NCBI GenBank assembly: GCA_036927565.1
Contig: JAYESD010000001.1
Span: forward strand, 272,625,560 to 272,689,559
Reading direction: 5' to 3'
DNA length: 64,000 nucleotides
Source: Tuctoria greenei
Taxonomy: Eukaryota; Streptophyta; Magnoliopsida; Poales; Poaceae
The notes below the pieces were generated by a model. The model was not told the origin of the DNA. It was given only the letters and a program-made list of their open reading frames with translations, and ran no database searches. Below, one piece after another: positions 45,189 through 58,672 of the stretch. Position numbers and translations under genes: made by a program. Positions within the stretch are counted from its first letter, which is position 1; each line of letters begins with the position of its first letter.

Positions 45189-46616
45189 TCAATTTAAGCC
45201 ATGAGGATGCATAACCCCTATTTCACTACGAATGTAACAAAAACGAGTAAAATCCAAAGGTTTTGTAAAAATGTCAGCCAATTGTTGTTCGTTGTCTACA
45301 TGGTGAAGCACAATGTTTCCTTTTTCAACATTATCTCGGAGAAAGTGATACCTAATGTCAATGTGCTTAGTTCTAGAATGTTGCACAGGGTTTTTAGCAA
45401 TGCAAATAGCACTAGTGTTATCACAAAACAGTGGAACACTATCTAGATCAACCCCATAGTCCTTAAGTGTTTGAACAATCCAAAGAATTTGTGAACAAGC
45501 ACTAGCAGCAGCTACATATTCAGATTCGGCTGTGGATTGTGCAACTGAATTTTGTTTTCTAGAGGACCAAGCAACAAGAGAATTACAAAGAAAATGACAA
45601 GCACCAAAAGTACTTTTCCTATCAATCCTACAACCCCCAAAATCAGCATCCGAAAAAGCTTTTAAAGTAACGGTTGAGGAAGAAGGAAGAAAAATGCCAA
45701 ATTCTTGGGTTCCATGTAAGTACCTGAGAATCCTTTTGACGGCTTGACGATGTGAAACACGTGGGGAAGCTTGAAACCGTGCACAAAGACATACGCTGAA
45801 TTGTATGTCCGGTCTTGATGCCGTGAGGTACAAAAGTGATCCGATCATGCTTCTATATTCTTTTTGATTCACAGATTCACCATCTTCATCAAGTTCAAGT
45901 GTTGTTGCTATTCCCATTGGTGTCCGAAGAGGCTTGCTTTTGTCCATGTTGAAGCGCCTTAGAAGGTCTTTGGTATACTTCGTTTGATGCACAAAGGTAC
46001 CCTCCTTGGTTTGCTTGATTTGCAGCCCCAAAAAGTAAGTGAGTTCACCCATCATACTCATTTCAAATTCGGAACTCATCATTGCTGAAAACTTGGACAC
46101 AAGATCATGAGAAGCACTACCAAAGATAATATCATCCACATACACTTGAACGAATAATGAGTCATTGCCATGCTTAACCTATCATACCATGCTCTAGGGG
46201 CTTGTTTGAGACCGTATAAGGCTTTGGACAGTTTGTAAACATGATTAGGAAAATCTGGATTTTCAAAACCTGGTGGTTGTTTGACATAAACCTCCTCATC
46301 TATGTAGCCATTAAGAAAAGCACTTTTAACATCCATTTGATATAGCTTAAAACCTTTAGATGCTGCAAAAGCTAACAAAATTCTTATGGCTTCTAATCTA
46401 AGCGACAGGAGCAAAAGTTTCATCAAAATCTAGACCTTCAACTTGAGTGAAACCTTGAGCAACCAACCTAGCCTTATTCCTAACCACAACCCCATCCCCA
46501 CTTTGTTTATTTTTAAATACCCATTTAGTTCCAATTAAAGTGTGACCTTGAGGTGGAGGTACAAGTTTCCAAACATTTTTTCTTTCAAAATTTTCAAACT
46601 CTTCTTGCATGGCAAG
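45189..46616 (-). pseudogene. Deleted Copia element RT and RNase H
   Basis: The minus strand begins with AMQEEFENFERKNVWKLV (46560-46612), then RNKARLVAQGFTQVEGLDF, and after a frameshift YQMDVKSAFLNG and LYGLKQAPRAWYDR. A second break near 46145-46180 removes about 25-30 residues. Then come the catalytic box MYVDDIIFGS, the thumb (MGELTYFLGLQIKQTKEG) and RNase H (FSDADFGGCRIDRKS, STAESEYVAAASA, HSRTKHIDIRYHF), which ends HPHGLN and a stop at 45189. The catalytic YVDD and RNase H acidic residues are intact, yet the frame is broken twice and the N-terminal pol domains are absent. Confidence 0.88.
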
Positions 46617-47798
46617 ATTCTTCTATACGCAGATAGAAGCAATCTTAAGACTTCCAAATACCTTAGGAACGTTTCCCACATTCCTAAACAACTCAAATTC
46701 GTGACCCACACGAAATCCTATCATAACCAACTCAAATCTTTCCATATTTGAGTCAAACCCGACTCAGCCTCAGCCTGAGTCCATAACCTAGTCGGTTGGA
46801 CCTTTCCGACCAATTCTTTACGTCCACATCTCTTCATAACGTCTCGGAACCATTCAGCGACGTCCATGCACTCCTTGCACACGTGCAAACATCTTCCAAT
46901 GACGTCCACGATACCTTCATATGCATTGTTCTTGATTCAATCATGTTGCGCAACCTTCTGATCAGCTCAACCACAATTCCTCCTGAATTTGGTTGTTGGA
47001 ACCTCATCTCCTCCCTGAGACTAGTCCAATGTATCCCGTCACCAGCCATGTCTTGAACTCAAGCAACACCTGCACATGAATAAACAACCAATCCATACGA
47101 GCCCAAGTCCTCGTCTTGACTCAAGTTAGTTCCGAACACAACACCCTACGTGAGCACCTCACATAAGCATGTTGCAAGGAATATCAAAATGAAATCATCC
47201 ATATCAACCAAAACACACTAAAAACTTAGCAAATGAATACTAAGCAATCTTTCCAAGAATATAAAGCAAGTTCAAAACTTTGCGAATGAAAAGCAGAAGT
47301 ATTGCGGTCAAGTTCCGGACCATCCCACAGCAAGCCGGAGCTTGACCCGGAGCTTACTAGTACAATGAAGCACCTGCCGGAGCTTACCAAAACTAGTAGA
47401 TCCTAGCACCGGAGCTTACCAAAAACTAGTCAAAACTAGTCAACCCAAAACCGGAGCTAGACAAAGTACGTCGGAGCTTAGCAAAAGCATGCCGGAGCTA
47501 TCAAATATATGCCGGAGCTATCAAATATATGCCGGAGCAATCAAAGACACGCCGGAGCTAAAGAAAAAGCTCACCGGAGCTTACCAAAGCTCGTCAGACC
47601 TTACCAAGAAGTTGGACCTAGCATCGAACGTAACCGGAGCTACCCAAAACAAGCCGGACCTACCGTCGGATCTTGCTGTAGCTAGGAGCTAGAGTCGGAC
47701 CTTAATAAAAAGGTGTTTTGGTGATATTTAAAACTTTTATCATCAAAGCCAAGTGTATTCACTACAAGCCAATGTATTCAGCACACATAGGTCTTACA
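46614..47798 (-). repeat. Deleted Copia element, truncated 5' LTR
   Basis: 1185 bp matching 42991-44163. The left edge joins pol at the shared sequence CAAGATTCTTC, a short homology that could have guided the deletion. Confidence 0.85.
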
Positions 47799-47803
47799 CG
47801 GCC
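47799..47803. repeat. Target site duplication CGGCC (right) of the deleted Copia element
   Basis: Exact repeat of 42289-42293; Y's LTR resumes with AAGGAGCGGACAG. Confidence 0.9.
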
Positions 47804-49196
47804 AAGGAGCGGACAGCGGGCCTGGGCGCAAGCGAGGCACCAGCGGAAGCAAGGGACGACGAGATGCTGCAGCGAGCTGCAAGGACCACGGCGAGCGGCG
47901 GCTTGGAGTGGCCATGGCCATGGCACACGGGCTGGACCAGCGCTCGCAAGTGCGGCTAAGGTGCTGCACGGGAGGAGGGCGGCGGCAAGGGAGGCGCTAC
48001 GGATGAAGGCAGCAGGGGCGAGCACGGCGTCGGCGTGGGGCGGTGCCGGTGAGGAGGCAGAGCGCCAGGGCGAGGTGCAGGGGCGACACGCGCGGTGGTG
48101 AGCGGTGGCGTGGCACTGGTGACTCGGAGGCGGAGCAGCATGGTGGAGGAAGCTGGAGAGGCGGCCGTCGTGAGGCGCCGAAGGGAAACGCGGGCGGCTT
48201 CGGCGCGGCAGAGGCGCGGACGGGCGGCGAGTGGCGCGCCGTGGCGCTGGGCGGCGGTGAGCGCTGGGCGGTGCGGCTCCGGGCGCGGGGCGCGGCAGTG
48301 CGGCGTCAGGAGCGGCCAGGGCGAGCGCGGGCATGCAGCGACGGGAGGCGGCGATGCTAGGGCGTGCGGGCGTGCGGAGGCGCGAGGTCGAGCGAGGAGG
48401 CAGGGGCCGGCTGGGAGTCGGATGGCTAGATATGGCGATATTTCCACCTCCGTGGCACATGCAGCGCGCCTGCGTGGAGGGAGGGGAGGAGGTGCCGACC
48501 TGACTGGTGGGGCCACTTTTTCCTAGTAGTGAGGATAAGTATGACATGTGGGTCCCACTTTCTTCTCCCTTCTCTTTTCAAAATTCAAATAGAGCTAGCA
48601 AACATGCTTCAAAAATATTCAACTTTGGCCCAGTGACTAAATAAAATGTGGAGAATTTTATGGTGCAATCATATTTCAAAACTGAGCAAGTTGAATTTGA
48701 ACTCAGGTTTGAATTTGAATTCAAGTGGTGATACTTGACTCAAGGAAATAAATAGTAGATTAGGTTCAAAAATCCTGAAACTTTGAAGTTACCCTTTTTG
48801 AACCATAAGGGACCTCAGGAAAAATTTGGAGTTGATTTGGACAAGGTTGAGCACAAAGTTTAAATTTGAAGTCGACGTTGATTAAACTCTCAGTACGTGT
48901 CCAATAAATAGAAAACGTGCTTCAAAAATTTTTAAACTTTACCGAGAGTCTATTTGGAATATTAGAAGGTCATGGAAAAATTTACGGCATGAGATTTGAA
49001 TATTTTTGTATGTCCCATTTTAGGGTTGGAATAATTCCTTTTTCTTTCTCTCTATTTTGTTTTCTTTTCGCCTTTAATTTTTCATTGAAAATGTGAATAC
49101 TTGGAAATTAAGGATTTTACACCTTAAGTTCCAAATACATTATCAACCATGTTCTATAGGTAAAATTTTAACAAGTTCCTGTTTTTAGTGAATATG

Positions 49197-49204
49197 TATG
49201 AAAT
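49197..49204. other. Junction of the 48.4 kb tandem duplication, with filler
   Basis: Up to 49196 the sequence follows the Y LTR (compare 34098). From 49205 it follows 791 onward. The eight bases TATGAAAT match neither flank; the first four repeat the preceding TATG. Confidence 0.8.
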
Positions 49205-50247
49205 TGCCATCCATTTCGAACTCAAAATAGAGTTCAACTCTTTGATCATCTCTTAGAAGAATACTCCATCAGGTGTGTCACATGGAGTTGGAGGCAATTA
49301 TGGCTTCCTTTGATAATGGTACTTTGAGGTATTTCCATAAAAAATTTCTTCTTCGATGTACATTGGGAATTTCAAAGGTTGAATTTCTTCATCCTTCGAT
49401 GGTTTAGGTTTGGGAGAGGATTCTATAGGCAAGGCATGTGTTGAGCATCATTCTGTCTCTTCCTTGGCTATAAGAGTGTCCTCGATGCTCGACGTGGCTT
49501 CCTTTAGGGGGATTTAATTAAGACCCGTAATGAAGGAGACATTTTCTAGAATTTGATCTAGAAGTTCCTTCCCTTCTTATGGCATCTTATGTAGGAAATA
49601 CCCTGCAGCCGTAATGTCTAGATATAGGGCAGATTCTTTGTTAAGTCCCATGAAGAATTGTTGCAATAACAACGGATCACGGATTAACAAATCTGGGCTG
49701 GAGTTTCGCAAGAGCGAAAACCTATCTCAGGCTGCAACTATTGATTCCTTCTCCATCTATTGGAATCCTAGTACTTCCATTCATAACGAAACAATTCGGG
49801 ATATTGGAATGAAAGCAAAACAAAATTTGTCTCATAATTCTCTCCAATAACCGTTTGTTTTACCAACATTATGGATGTACCATTGTTTGGCTTTTTCTTT
49901 GAGAGAAAAAGGAAACAACTTCCATTTAAGAGTATCTTGTGTCATGCCTTTAATTAAAAGGCAAGAACACAATTATTCAAACTCTCACATATGGTGGTAA
50001 GGGTTTTCATAATCCATTCCTGAGAAGGAACATTGTTCCCGAACCATGGCTATAAAGTAAGGGCGGAGTTCATAGCTAGTTGAGCAAATAGGTTCCGTCA
50101 ACGATAATGGCTCGCAGAACTCACCCTTTGGGGCAGAATATGAAAGAATGGTGGGCTACTCCATTTTGGTGGTGAAAAGGTAAGAAGTAAAGAAAAGAAA
50201 ATACATACGAGGGTGAATAAGATTCGAAGATCAACATCAACCTTCTT
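49205..50247 (-). pseudogene. Athila-type gag remnant, second copy
   Basis: Duplicate of 791-1833, with the same broken gag blocks. Substitutions were seen near 49875 and 50102. Confidence 0.75.
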
Positions 50248-50263
50248 CCCGGCAACGGCGCTA
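50248..50263 (-). other. Primer binding site tRNA-Asp type, second copy
   Basis: Duplicate of 1834-1849, unchanged. Confidence 0.8.
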
Positions 50264-50271
50264 GAAATGCT

Positions 50272-51339
50272 TGATGGTATTTCTTAAGAAAAAAGAATAA
50301 TCCGCTAGCACGCAAAAATACCGTTGTAGCACTTCCACTTAAAGAGTATTCCCAAGGGTATTGAATCCAAGGAACTTGTGTGAGATCTTCTAGCTTGTTC
50401 TCCCAAGGACACAAAATTTGTTTGGTAGGCAAGGAATTGAGAGGAATTCAATGGTTTGAAATCTAGGCCATAGTGGTCTACGACAGCTACTTGCTTCGAG
50501 CACGTGTTTACCCCTGGCAACACCAGTATGATTCCCGCCAAAAGCCTTTGGCATAGCCGAACGTGGAGAATTACTAATTACAGATAGGGATGTCACCACC
50601 TCCTGTCTACCTCTTTGATCCATGGGTCTACGAGATATCCACTGATGAACTATAACTAAGCACCACACTTCAATTATAATTCACAACTCTAATTGTTTTG
50701 AGTGTAAAGCTACAACTAGAGCATCTAATAAATTAAAGCCGTGAACCAACAAGCAGTTACATAAGCAAACTACTATGGAATAGAAATCAAACTAGTATTG
50801 AATTCACAAATGTTTCTTACTCGATTCCGGCAGAACTTCCGTAGGGGTACAAGTTTGGAAGAGGGACTTGACCAGCCCAATCCTCCTCCTCCTAGTTCCT
50901 CCTCACTCTCCTTCTACTTGGTTGGCCACTTGGGCAACTCTAAACCTTATGAGTGGAGTACTATTCTCAAATGTGTGGTGTGTGGAGAAGTCAGGGAGTG
51001 AGGGTATATTTATACACGAGTTCAGTCGGTTTGGTGCGACAATTAGCGCGCGAATCAATTGTTACCACCATCAAGGAGCCATAAGGAGCCAACATGCGGA
51101 TGCTAACTGATTTTGGCACTAGAGCCAAGTCGGTCGAGCTAGGAGGTCGGTCGACCAGGTCCTGACCCCCCCTCGGATGTGCTTTCTTGAGGTGTCTGTC
51201 AAGTGAGCCTTGACCCCCTGCTCGCATGAATCACCGTTGGATCTTCTCGGATACGCCTAGGAATGAGTCATGGATCTATGTGATGCCACGTGTCATCACC
51301 AGATTGGTCGAATGACAACTTTTAGGATTGCTCCCTACA
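50272..51339 (-). repeat. Athila-type LTR, second copy
   Basis: Duplicate of 1858-2925, with the TATA box at 51003-51016. One substitution was noticed, near 50740. Confidence 0.65.
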
Positions 51340-51783
51340 TTCTTGGGTATTTTGGAGCTTAATTCACCTGCATGTAAATAGACACTAATACTTGTGGAAT
51401 TTGTTAGTTTTAACTCCTACCACTATGTCTACAGCATGATAGCATAAATCCAACTAGGACGAGAGAGGGTAAGAGTGATCGTGCATATGAAGGATGATAT
51501 GTGGTAACAAGCACGACTTGATGATCATAAACTTAATGCTTATTTAATGAACATAATGGTGCACAAGGTAAGACAGAGATCCTTCTAAACATACAGAGAC
51601 AGGCTTTACAAGAAGACAACGACCTGCTCCAGATGACATGAAAGGCAGAGTGTACACGCTTAGGGTACAGGACCAGGTAAGTAGGTTGTATGTTCTGTAT
51701 GGTCCCTTCAGAGCTTGGTTGCTTCGAGCGCTACTCCTAGACGCTATGGCACCGTTTATAGAGAAAAGAAAAATTGTCCTACC
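51340..51783. other. Non-coding spacer, second copy
   Basis: Duplicate of 2926-3370. A one-base-shorter variant near 51540 (GCTTATTT for GCGTAATTT) changes the offset by one. Confidence 0.35.
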
Positions 51784-53386
51784 ACTACACTAAGGGTAAA
51801 ACTTACGAAGGTGCTCTATGTTCCAAGGGTTGGGGAGTGGCACTCCATCCTCCGTAGCTAGGCGGATGCACACAGGGTGGCTAACTTCTGTCACTCTAAA
51901 ATGGACCCTGCCAGCTGTGGGAGAGCTTGTTTGCCCCTCCGCGAGAAAGATTGCGCCGTAGGACCAGGTCACCCACCTTCAACTCACCTACTCCACACGA
52001 ACTGTTTGTGGTAGCGACGGAGTGCTTGCCGGTAGTGTGCATTTTGGACTGTTGCTCGTCACCTTCCCTCATTGAGGTCGATGTCTTTGCACTAGAGCTG
52101 GTCCTACGCGGCTTTATAATATGTCCGGACACGAGGGGAGCCCATGGTGATCTCTAGGGGGAGGACATGCCTTGGCCCCGTACACCAGGTAGAAGGGAGT
52201 CTCGTCGTGGCCTAACTGGGTGATGTCCGGCTAGCCCACAGTGCACACAGAAGCTCGTCAACCCACTTGGCACCATGCTTTTCCAAGCTTGCATACGTGC
52301 GCGTCTTGAGGCCATTTAGTATCTCAGAATTGGCCCTCTTGACTTGTATGCTGCTCTCTGGATGAGTGACAGAAGCATAATAAACTTGGATGCAAAGAAA
52401 ATTGCAGTATTCTTGGAACGTTGCATTGGTGAACTAGGTCCCATTGTCAGTGATGATCCTGTTTGAGACCCCAAACCTACTGACGATCGACTTGATGAAC
52501 TTGACTGGGGACTGCTTGTTGATGGTGACCATAGGGGCAGCTTCTGGCCACTTGGTGAACTTGTCTATTGCAACATAGAGGTACCGTACCCTCCAACTGC
52601 CTTGGAGAAGGGTCCCAGGATATCCACCCCCCACACTATGAACGGTCATGAGGGCGGGATCATCTGCAGCGTCTGTGCCAGTGTGTGGATTTGCTTGGCA
52701 TGGTACTGGAATGCCTTGCATCTATTTACCAGCTCAACAGCCTTCTGGAGAGCTGTCGGCCAGAAGAAGCCATGTCAGAAGGCTTTACCGACCAGCGTGC
52801 AGGAAGACGCGTGGTTCTTGCACTCACCTCTAAGGATCTCTGTGAGCAAGTCGTAGCCCTCCTTTTGGGTTATGCACCACAATAGAGCGACATTGGCTCC
52901 ACGCCGGTAGATACCCCCCCTCCACCAGCATGTATCTAACTGAACGATCAGTTCAGAAGATGCATGTTCATCGAGAAGGATATAGTCCTACACGTAGTCT
53001 CGATCTCCATGATCCATGCATTGGGTCCTATTTAAGCTTCTAGATCTTGGGCACCGAATTGCACAGAGTCCCCGGTGACGCATATAATCCTTGGCAGTCT
53101 CCATGGTTGTAGGACCATTGGGACTTGCCAGCTTCGAGGTCCTGGTCTCGCCCCCTTCACCCGGTTCGGCCGACTGGGCTTTTATGTCGTAGCAACTTCC
53201 TTTCAAAGACCCCCTCAGGCATTGGGGTCCTAGTGGAGGCCTTTGTTGATAGGTCGTGGGCGACAGCATTGCCCGCGCGCGGGACATGGCACACGTCAAA
53301 GGCTTGGAAATCCTTCTTTAGCTTCTAAACATGCAGTAGGTAAGCTGCCAACTGTTGATATTTCCTACGCACTACTAACAAATCAT
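51784..53386 (-). pseudogene. Tat-type RNase H to integrase remnant, second copy
   Basis: Duplicate of 3371-4973 with the same frameshifts; no difference was noticed. Confidence 0.75.
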
Positions 53387-54347
53387 CCCTAGCAGTGGTG
53401 CCATAAATGCTTGTTGATAGTTCTTAAATCATAGATATAAATCCGCAAGCGCACGAAATCTATGTAGTGTTTCCCCTTTTAGAATATTCCTAAAGGGTGT
53501 CATTTATATTCTCCCAAAGGCTAGGTGGAAGCAAAGCAATCATCAAATGGAGAGGCTAGGTTGGTCTAGGTAGGGTTCTAGTAAGGATGGGTAATTGATA
53601 GTTTGGAGGTAGTGTGACACACACAAGAGCATTCTATCCTAAGGGTGGTAAATGAGGTAAAGAGGGACTAGGCTAAGTGTTAGGTAGATACTCCTACTAT
53701 TCTTCTAAGGTACATATACATAGAATAAGTTAGTTACTAATGATCATATTAATTATGAATTCTCATGCTAAGTTGACTAACACATCGGCCACAGGTTTAC
53801 CCCTAGCAACACTAGGACGACTCCCGCCAAGAGCCTGTGGCATAGCCGAACATGGAGGGTTACAAAGGACAGATAGGGCTATCGTCACCTATTACCTACC
53901 TCTTCAATCCGTGGGTCTACGAGACATTCAATGCTACTTATCTATCCTAGCACCATGCTAGCATATTAAGTAATCACCTTAAGATCCTAGGCACAAGCCA
54001 TCCTAAGGCAATGAACTAGATCATCGTTCAACCAATGTTAATACATAGCATAAGTGATTCATATTAACATAATCATGTAATATCTAATTAGACTATAGTG
54101 GGGGTTTGTAGTGTTTGTGATGATATAATGAGAATTATATAGTATACTCATAAATACTACTCCTACCACATATATGGAATCCACAGTCAAACAAGAACGC
54201 TTCATCCAAATATATGAACAATAGAAGACTAAAGATAACATCTTTATTAAGAGCAAAGTCACAAATACAAATAGGAATGTGAGATCCATACCCTTTCCAA
54301 TTGGGAATTGGGAAGAGACTCCTTCTACTCCTCTCCTACTTGGACCA
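53387..54347 (-). repeat. Athila-like LTR fragment, second copy
   Basis: Duplicate of 4974-5938, lacking four bases (TATA-type unit) near 54267. Confidence 0.55.
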
Positions 54348-57300
54348 TGTGTGGGGACTGGAATCCCGACCTCAAAGGATCTCATTGGTTGGTGTTGTGC
54401 GATGCAACACCCAACAATATACAAGAAAAGAACGACAATAAATTACAATACCAAGTCTTTGTTGATAAACACAGCGGAAGTTTTACAATACTAAACAAAA
54501 AGGAAAGAGAACTATACATCATAGCTACGCTCTCGGCAGTAGCTATGCAAAAGCAAAGTTATCCATGCCCTGGATACTTCGCACTAGCAACACCCAAATT
54601 ACGGTGACGTGAAGGGTTCCCAGTAGGCTGTAAACCCTGGATGGGGTGCATCCTCATCATCGAACTCATCATCAGTCGCATAATCTGTAAAAACTTGTTA
54701 ACTGCAAAAGTGAGCTTAAGGCTCAGCAAGACTAACCCATCTCACTAGACATATGCAGGGGTGAATTCTAAACATAGGTAAGGAATAGCATAAAGGACAC
54801 GCCTACAAGTGGATCCTTATAGTCATGTTTTAAGTAGCACATTACATTCTTCAGGCATGACACATCATAGACTCCACAATCAAACAAGAAACGCTTTGCC
54901 GATGATATGACATGCCCAAAGCACATAATTCTATTACAGGTAAAGTATGGGGAAACTGTAAACTTTTAATTGTGCTATGTCTAAGCCATACAAGGTTGCA
55001 AAACAAATATATTTCAATACATTGTATTCTCCTGACTTCTTCAGTATTTACTACATCATGACACAGTGAACAAGTGGTACTCTATTACGCGAGGGACGGT
55101 GATTACAATCAGGACACACCCGGTCAACACGACACGTACGCACTTTCGGAAATGCCAGCTAGTACTTAAAGTAGTACCTACATAGCACTTCAGTACAAGT
55201 CGTATATGGCCACCTTTCACCAAACACTCGAATGCTGAATAGGTTGATCCATCACGAGCAGGAGGTCACTGCGTGGGGCGTACTCTGACGTGCCCACCAG
55301 TTGATTTACACCTTACTACACTCAACCTACGCCTATAAAATGGAACGGTATGCCTCGACAAACCAGTATCAAGCTACGTCAGTTTGTTGGAGCCCATTTC
55401 TCCAGTATGTCACTGGTACAATTCAAGCTTGTCTGGCGGGGCCGTACACGAATCGGTTCTCAATCGACACAAGCAGGGCTACACACGTGAGATCACGTCT
55501 TGCTGCATCCTACCCGCTGCTCGGTCTCATTTTCATATTCATAAGCCATTTCTTCATCCAATCCATCCGTGTGATATAATCCTATCTCACAAGTAGATTC
55601 CCACTACTCGTTTTCTACCGAATTCCTATGAATATAAGCATGGCAGTTACTACACGAGTCTGTGAGCTATTCTAACCACTCCCTGGGTTCTTTAGTCATG
55701 CAAGTGGATGTCAAACACCTTAAACGTAATGCAAAAACATCTGAAGACGTTAGGTGAATGAAAACGGCAGAGACATTGTAAGGAACTTAAATGCAAACTG
55801 GGGCTTGCCTGAATGAGACTCCGAGTCTATGGTAGTCTCTGGCATCTGGACACCGAAAGCGTCCGGCTGCTCCTTGACTTCAGTTACTACTCGTTATGCA
55901 TATGCTATATATGAATGACTATGAAAATAATTAATATGCTTAAGGTCAAAAGCTAAAATCTTGTGAAACAGATAAGATTATGATCTTAATTGGCTTTAGA
56001 ACTTTTATGGTAGATACGAGCGACTACAGTGGATACTCTTGCAAAGAACAGGAGATGATCAAGGAAGTTTGTTGTCCCCAAAAATTATGGTAAGCAATAA
56101 CCTTCTCTAAATTTTTGGTTGAAATTTTCGATATCTATCATGGCTACCAGTGGTTGTACCATGTAGAGGGGGTCTCACTAGTTCTAGGAAAATTGGTTTC
56201 ACATTTTTCTAAGCTTCCTACAGGGAGAAACTGATTTTACAAGTTTGGGGAAATTTCTGAAATTGATTTTGTATTTTTCTCGATTTTTAACTACATAGAG
56301 ATTTGGAACACTGATCAAACCAGTAATTGAAGTCCAATGAACATGAAATTTTTACTGGAGTCAAGTGTATTAATAATAGTGTTCTGACCAAAATTGGGAA
56401 TTTCCCAATTAACAGAACAGGAGTAATTAATTTCCCAAGCAGTTGGCTCAAAGGAATTAATTATAAATCTTTTGGGAGTTTCATGTCCAAGAAATTGCAT
56501 TACTGCAAAGTAGAGATTGAGATGAGTCTACCAGAATTTATTTGGAACTTTTTGAGCAATTCTACTAGGAGTTATGGATTTTCCAAGTTGGGGCAAAATC
56601 TAGAATAAAATTCCAAATGAAAATTATTTGAATAAAGGGTTGGGACCACATATTTGAAATGGGCCAATCGGGTTGAAGCCGCACGGGGGCCACAGATTCA
56701 ACCCGCATAGCCGCACGGGATCCTTGGGTCGCAGCTATTCTACGTGCTCGCACGCGTCACTGACACATGGGGCCCATGGTCTTCGTATTCCTCGCGACGC
56801 GCCGCTCGGCCACGGCGGCGCTGCGCCGGTGAGCTCGCTGCGTCGGCTGCGCCGACCTCCACTGGCCTCGACACTGACTGCTAAATCATAAAATCGACCG
56901 CACAACACGATGGTAAGGTCCAATCGCGGCGGCGGCGGCCGGATATAGTGGTGCGACGACGGCGGCGGATCTAGGGTTTCGGCTATCGTCGGAATCACAT
57001 GGGGATGGCACAAAAGGCTCAGGAAAAAGCTAGAAACATTCTTGGGAGCATGAGGATGATGATTTTGATCTTAGGACGGGGTGACATCGTTGGCAAAGTC
57101 GACTTCGACGATGGACCGACGGGGTTCTATTGGCGGTGGGGAAAACATGAATATCTCAAGGTTCATTCGATGGCCTCTACTGATTTTTGGCAGGGGGTGC
57201 GCTCTGAGGTACTGAATATAATCCATAACTGGATTGAAGAATTCTTACATGTAGAAACGAAATTAAACCGAGAAGTGATCTAGTTCAATGGCAACGGCCG

Positions 57301-58582
57301 AAAGAACGACTGGAAGATATTGCTCGATACTGAATGAAAAGAGGCACGACTTTTACCGTGAGAAAGAGCTCGGGATGGCGATCCTTTTTGCTGTTGCAGT
57401 TGAGTTGTGGCGCCGCTTGTTGAGAACTGGCAAAGTTCGTCCTCAACTTCGGTGGTGTCCGCAGAACTCCAAACTACGACCAACACAATGAGCAAAACGT
57501 TAAGCGAGTTGGCGTAGAAGATAGAGCACAGACTTGGCACCAACTTTTCTGTTTGCATCGAAGGAAAATAAAGTGAGGATAAAGCGCCAACTGGGGAGGA
57601 AAAGAAAGCAGCGAGAATGGCGACGGCGGGGCGAAGCTGAGACGGAGCTCGACGCCGACGGCCAGGGGACTAGTATTTATAGGACAGGGGGGGGGGGTTT
57701 AGGCCACGCAGCTGCCTGCTTGCATGCCATGTCGCGGTGGCGAGCGCTTGCCGCGTTGATTGGCGGGGACAGCCGTATACAGAGCACGTCCGTCGGTTCA
57801 ACCGAGTGTGTGAGGCTGATAGCGGGTCCCACCACCCCTTATCCTCTTCCCTTCTCCGCAACTTCATTTCTCTTATCAAACTTGATCCAAAAATTCTATA
57901 TTTTTGTGGGGAGGCTCAAATAATTATCTGGAACTTTATTCTGAAATTGCAGATCAAATTGGAACAAGTTTCATTTAAATTTCAAATTTGAATTTGAAAT
58001 TGAATGAAATTCAATGGGGCCATGAATTACATAGCAAATGAGATTCAAAGATTGTGAAACTTGGGGAATAAGTCAAGCAAGACATGCTGACCATGATGGT
58101 GTGTTCAAATCTTGATGTTCAAATGATTTGAACAGAATTCAAAATTTGAACTATAAATATGGCTCGAATTAGCTAAGCGTCTCAAATAAAATAGCAAATG
58201 GAATTCAAAAATCTTGAAACTTGGTAGGAGGTCTATTTGGAATATTATGAGGTCATGGAAAAATTTATAGCCTCAGATTTGAATATTTTCGCAGGGCCTA
58301 AATGTATGGTGCTATATTCAAATTCATTTGAATATATTAGTACTGCATAGTAATTTGCCCCATAAATTTTTATTCAATAGCTTCCAAAATTTGTAGAAAG
58401 GTCACTTAAATTATTCTAAGGTCATTGGTGAAGTTCATTCCTTCTGTTACTAAAATTTCAGTATGAGTAAAAGAAAGAATATTGATGATATCAAGTTTAT
58501 GTGTGCAACCATAATTGATCTTTACTATGGTTGACAAACAACTGGTACTGAACTTGATAATAAGGAAAACTGGGGTTTTACA
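54348..58582 (-). repeat. Element X 3' LTR, second copy
   Basis: Duplicate of 5939-10174, with the TATA box at 57674-57682. The G-run near 57690 is one base shorter, and substitutions lie near 56156, 56890 and 58164. Confidence 0.8.
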
Positions 58583-58601
58583 TTCCTCCCCCTTAAAAGA
58601 A
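58583..58601 (-). other. Polypurine tract of element X, second copy
   Basis: Duplicate of 10175-10193. Confidence 0.75.
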
Positions 58602-58672
58602 TCTCGTCCGAGATTACAAAAGGAAGGATAAAAGAAAAAGACCTAACGAACATATGCCGCTAACAAGTCCGG

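Larger units (their letters stand above)
42294..47798 (-). mobile_element. Internally deleted Copia (Sirevirus-like) element in Y's LTR
   Basis: A 5.5 kb minus-strand element with exact CGGCC target duplications. The 3' LTR (42294-44163) is full length. The 5' LTR (46614-47798) lacks about 700 bp, including the TATA, R and U5 parts. The primer site, gag, protease and integrase are missing; RT begins immediately at the break. Polypurine-tract repeats and an RNase H domain of the Maximus/SIRE type remain. It cannot move on its own. It inserted after Y's two LTRs were formed, because the left Y LTR is empty at the same site. Confidence 0.88.
38742..49196 (-). repeat. Element Y 5' LTR, interrupted and truncated
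   Basis: It is homologous to 29199-34098. The first ~370 bp (38742-39110) differ strongly from the left LTR; the rest is nearly identical. A Copia element (42294-47798) with target duplication CGGCC interrupts it. It stops at 49196, about 115 bp short of the LTR start, at the tandem-duplication junction. Confidence 0.75.
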
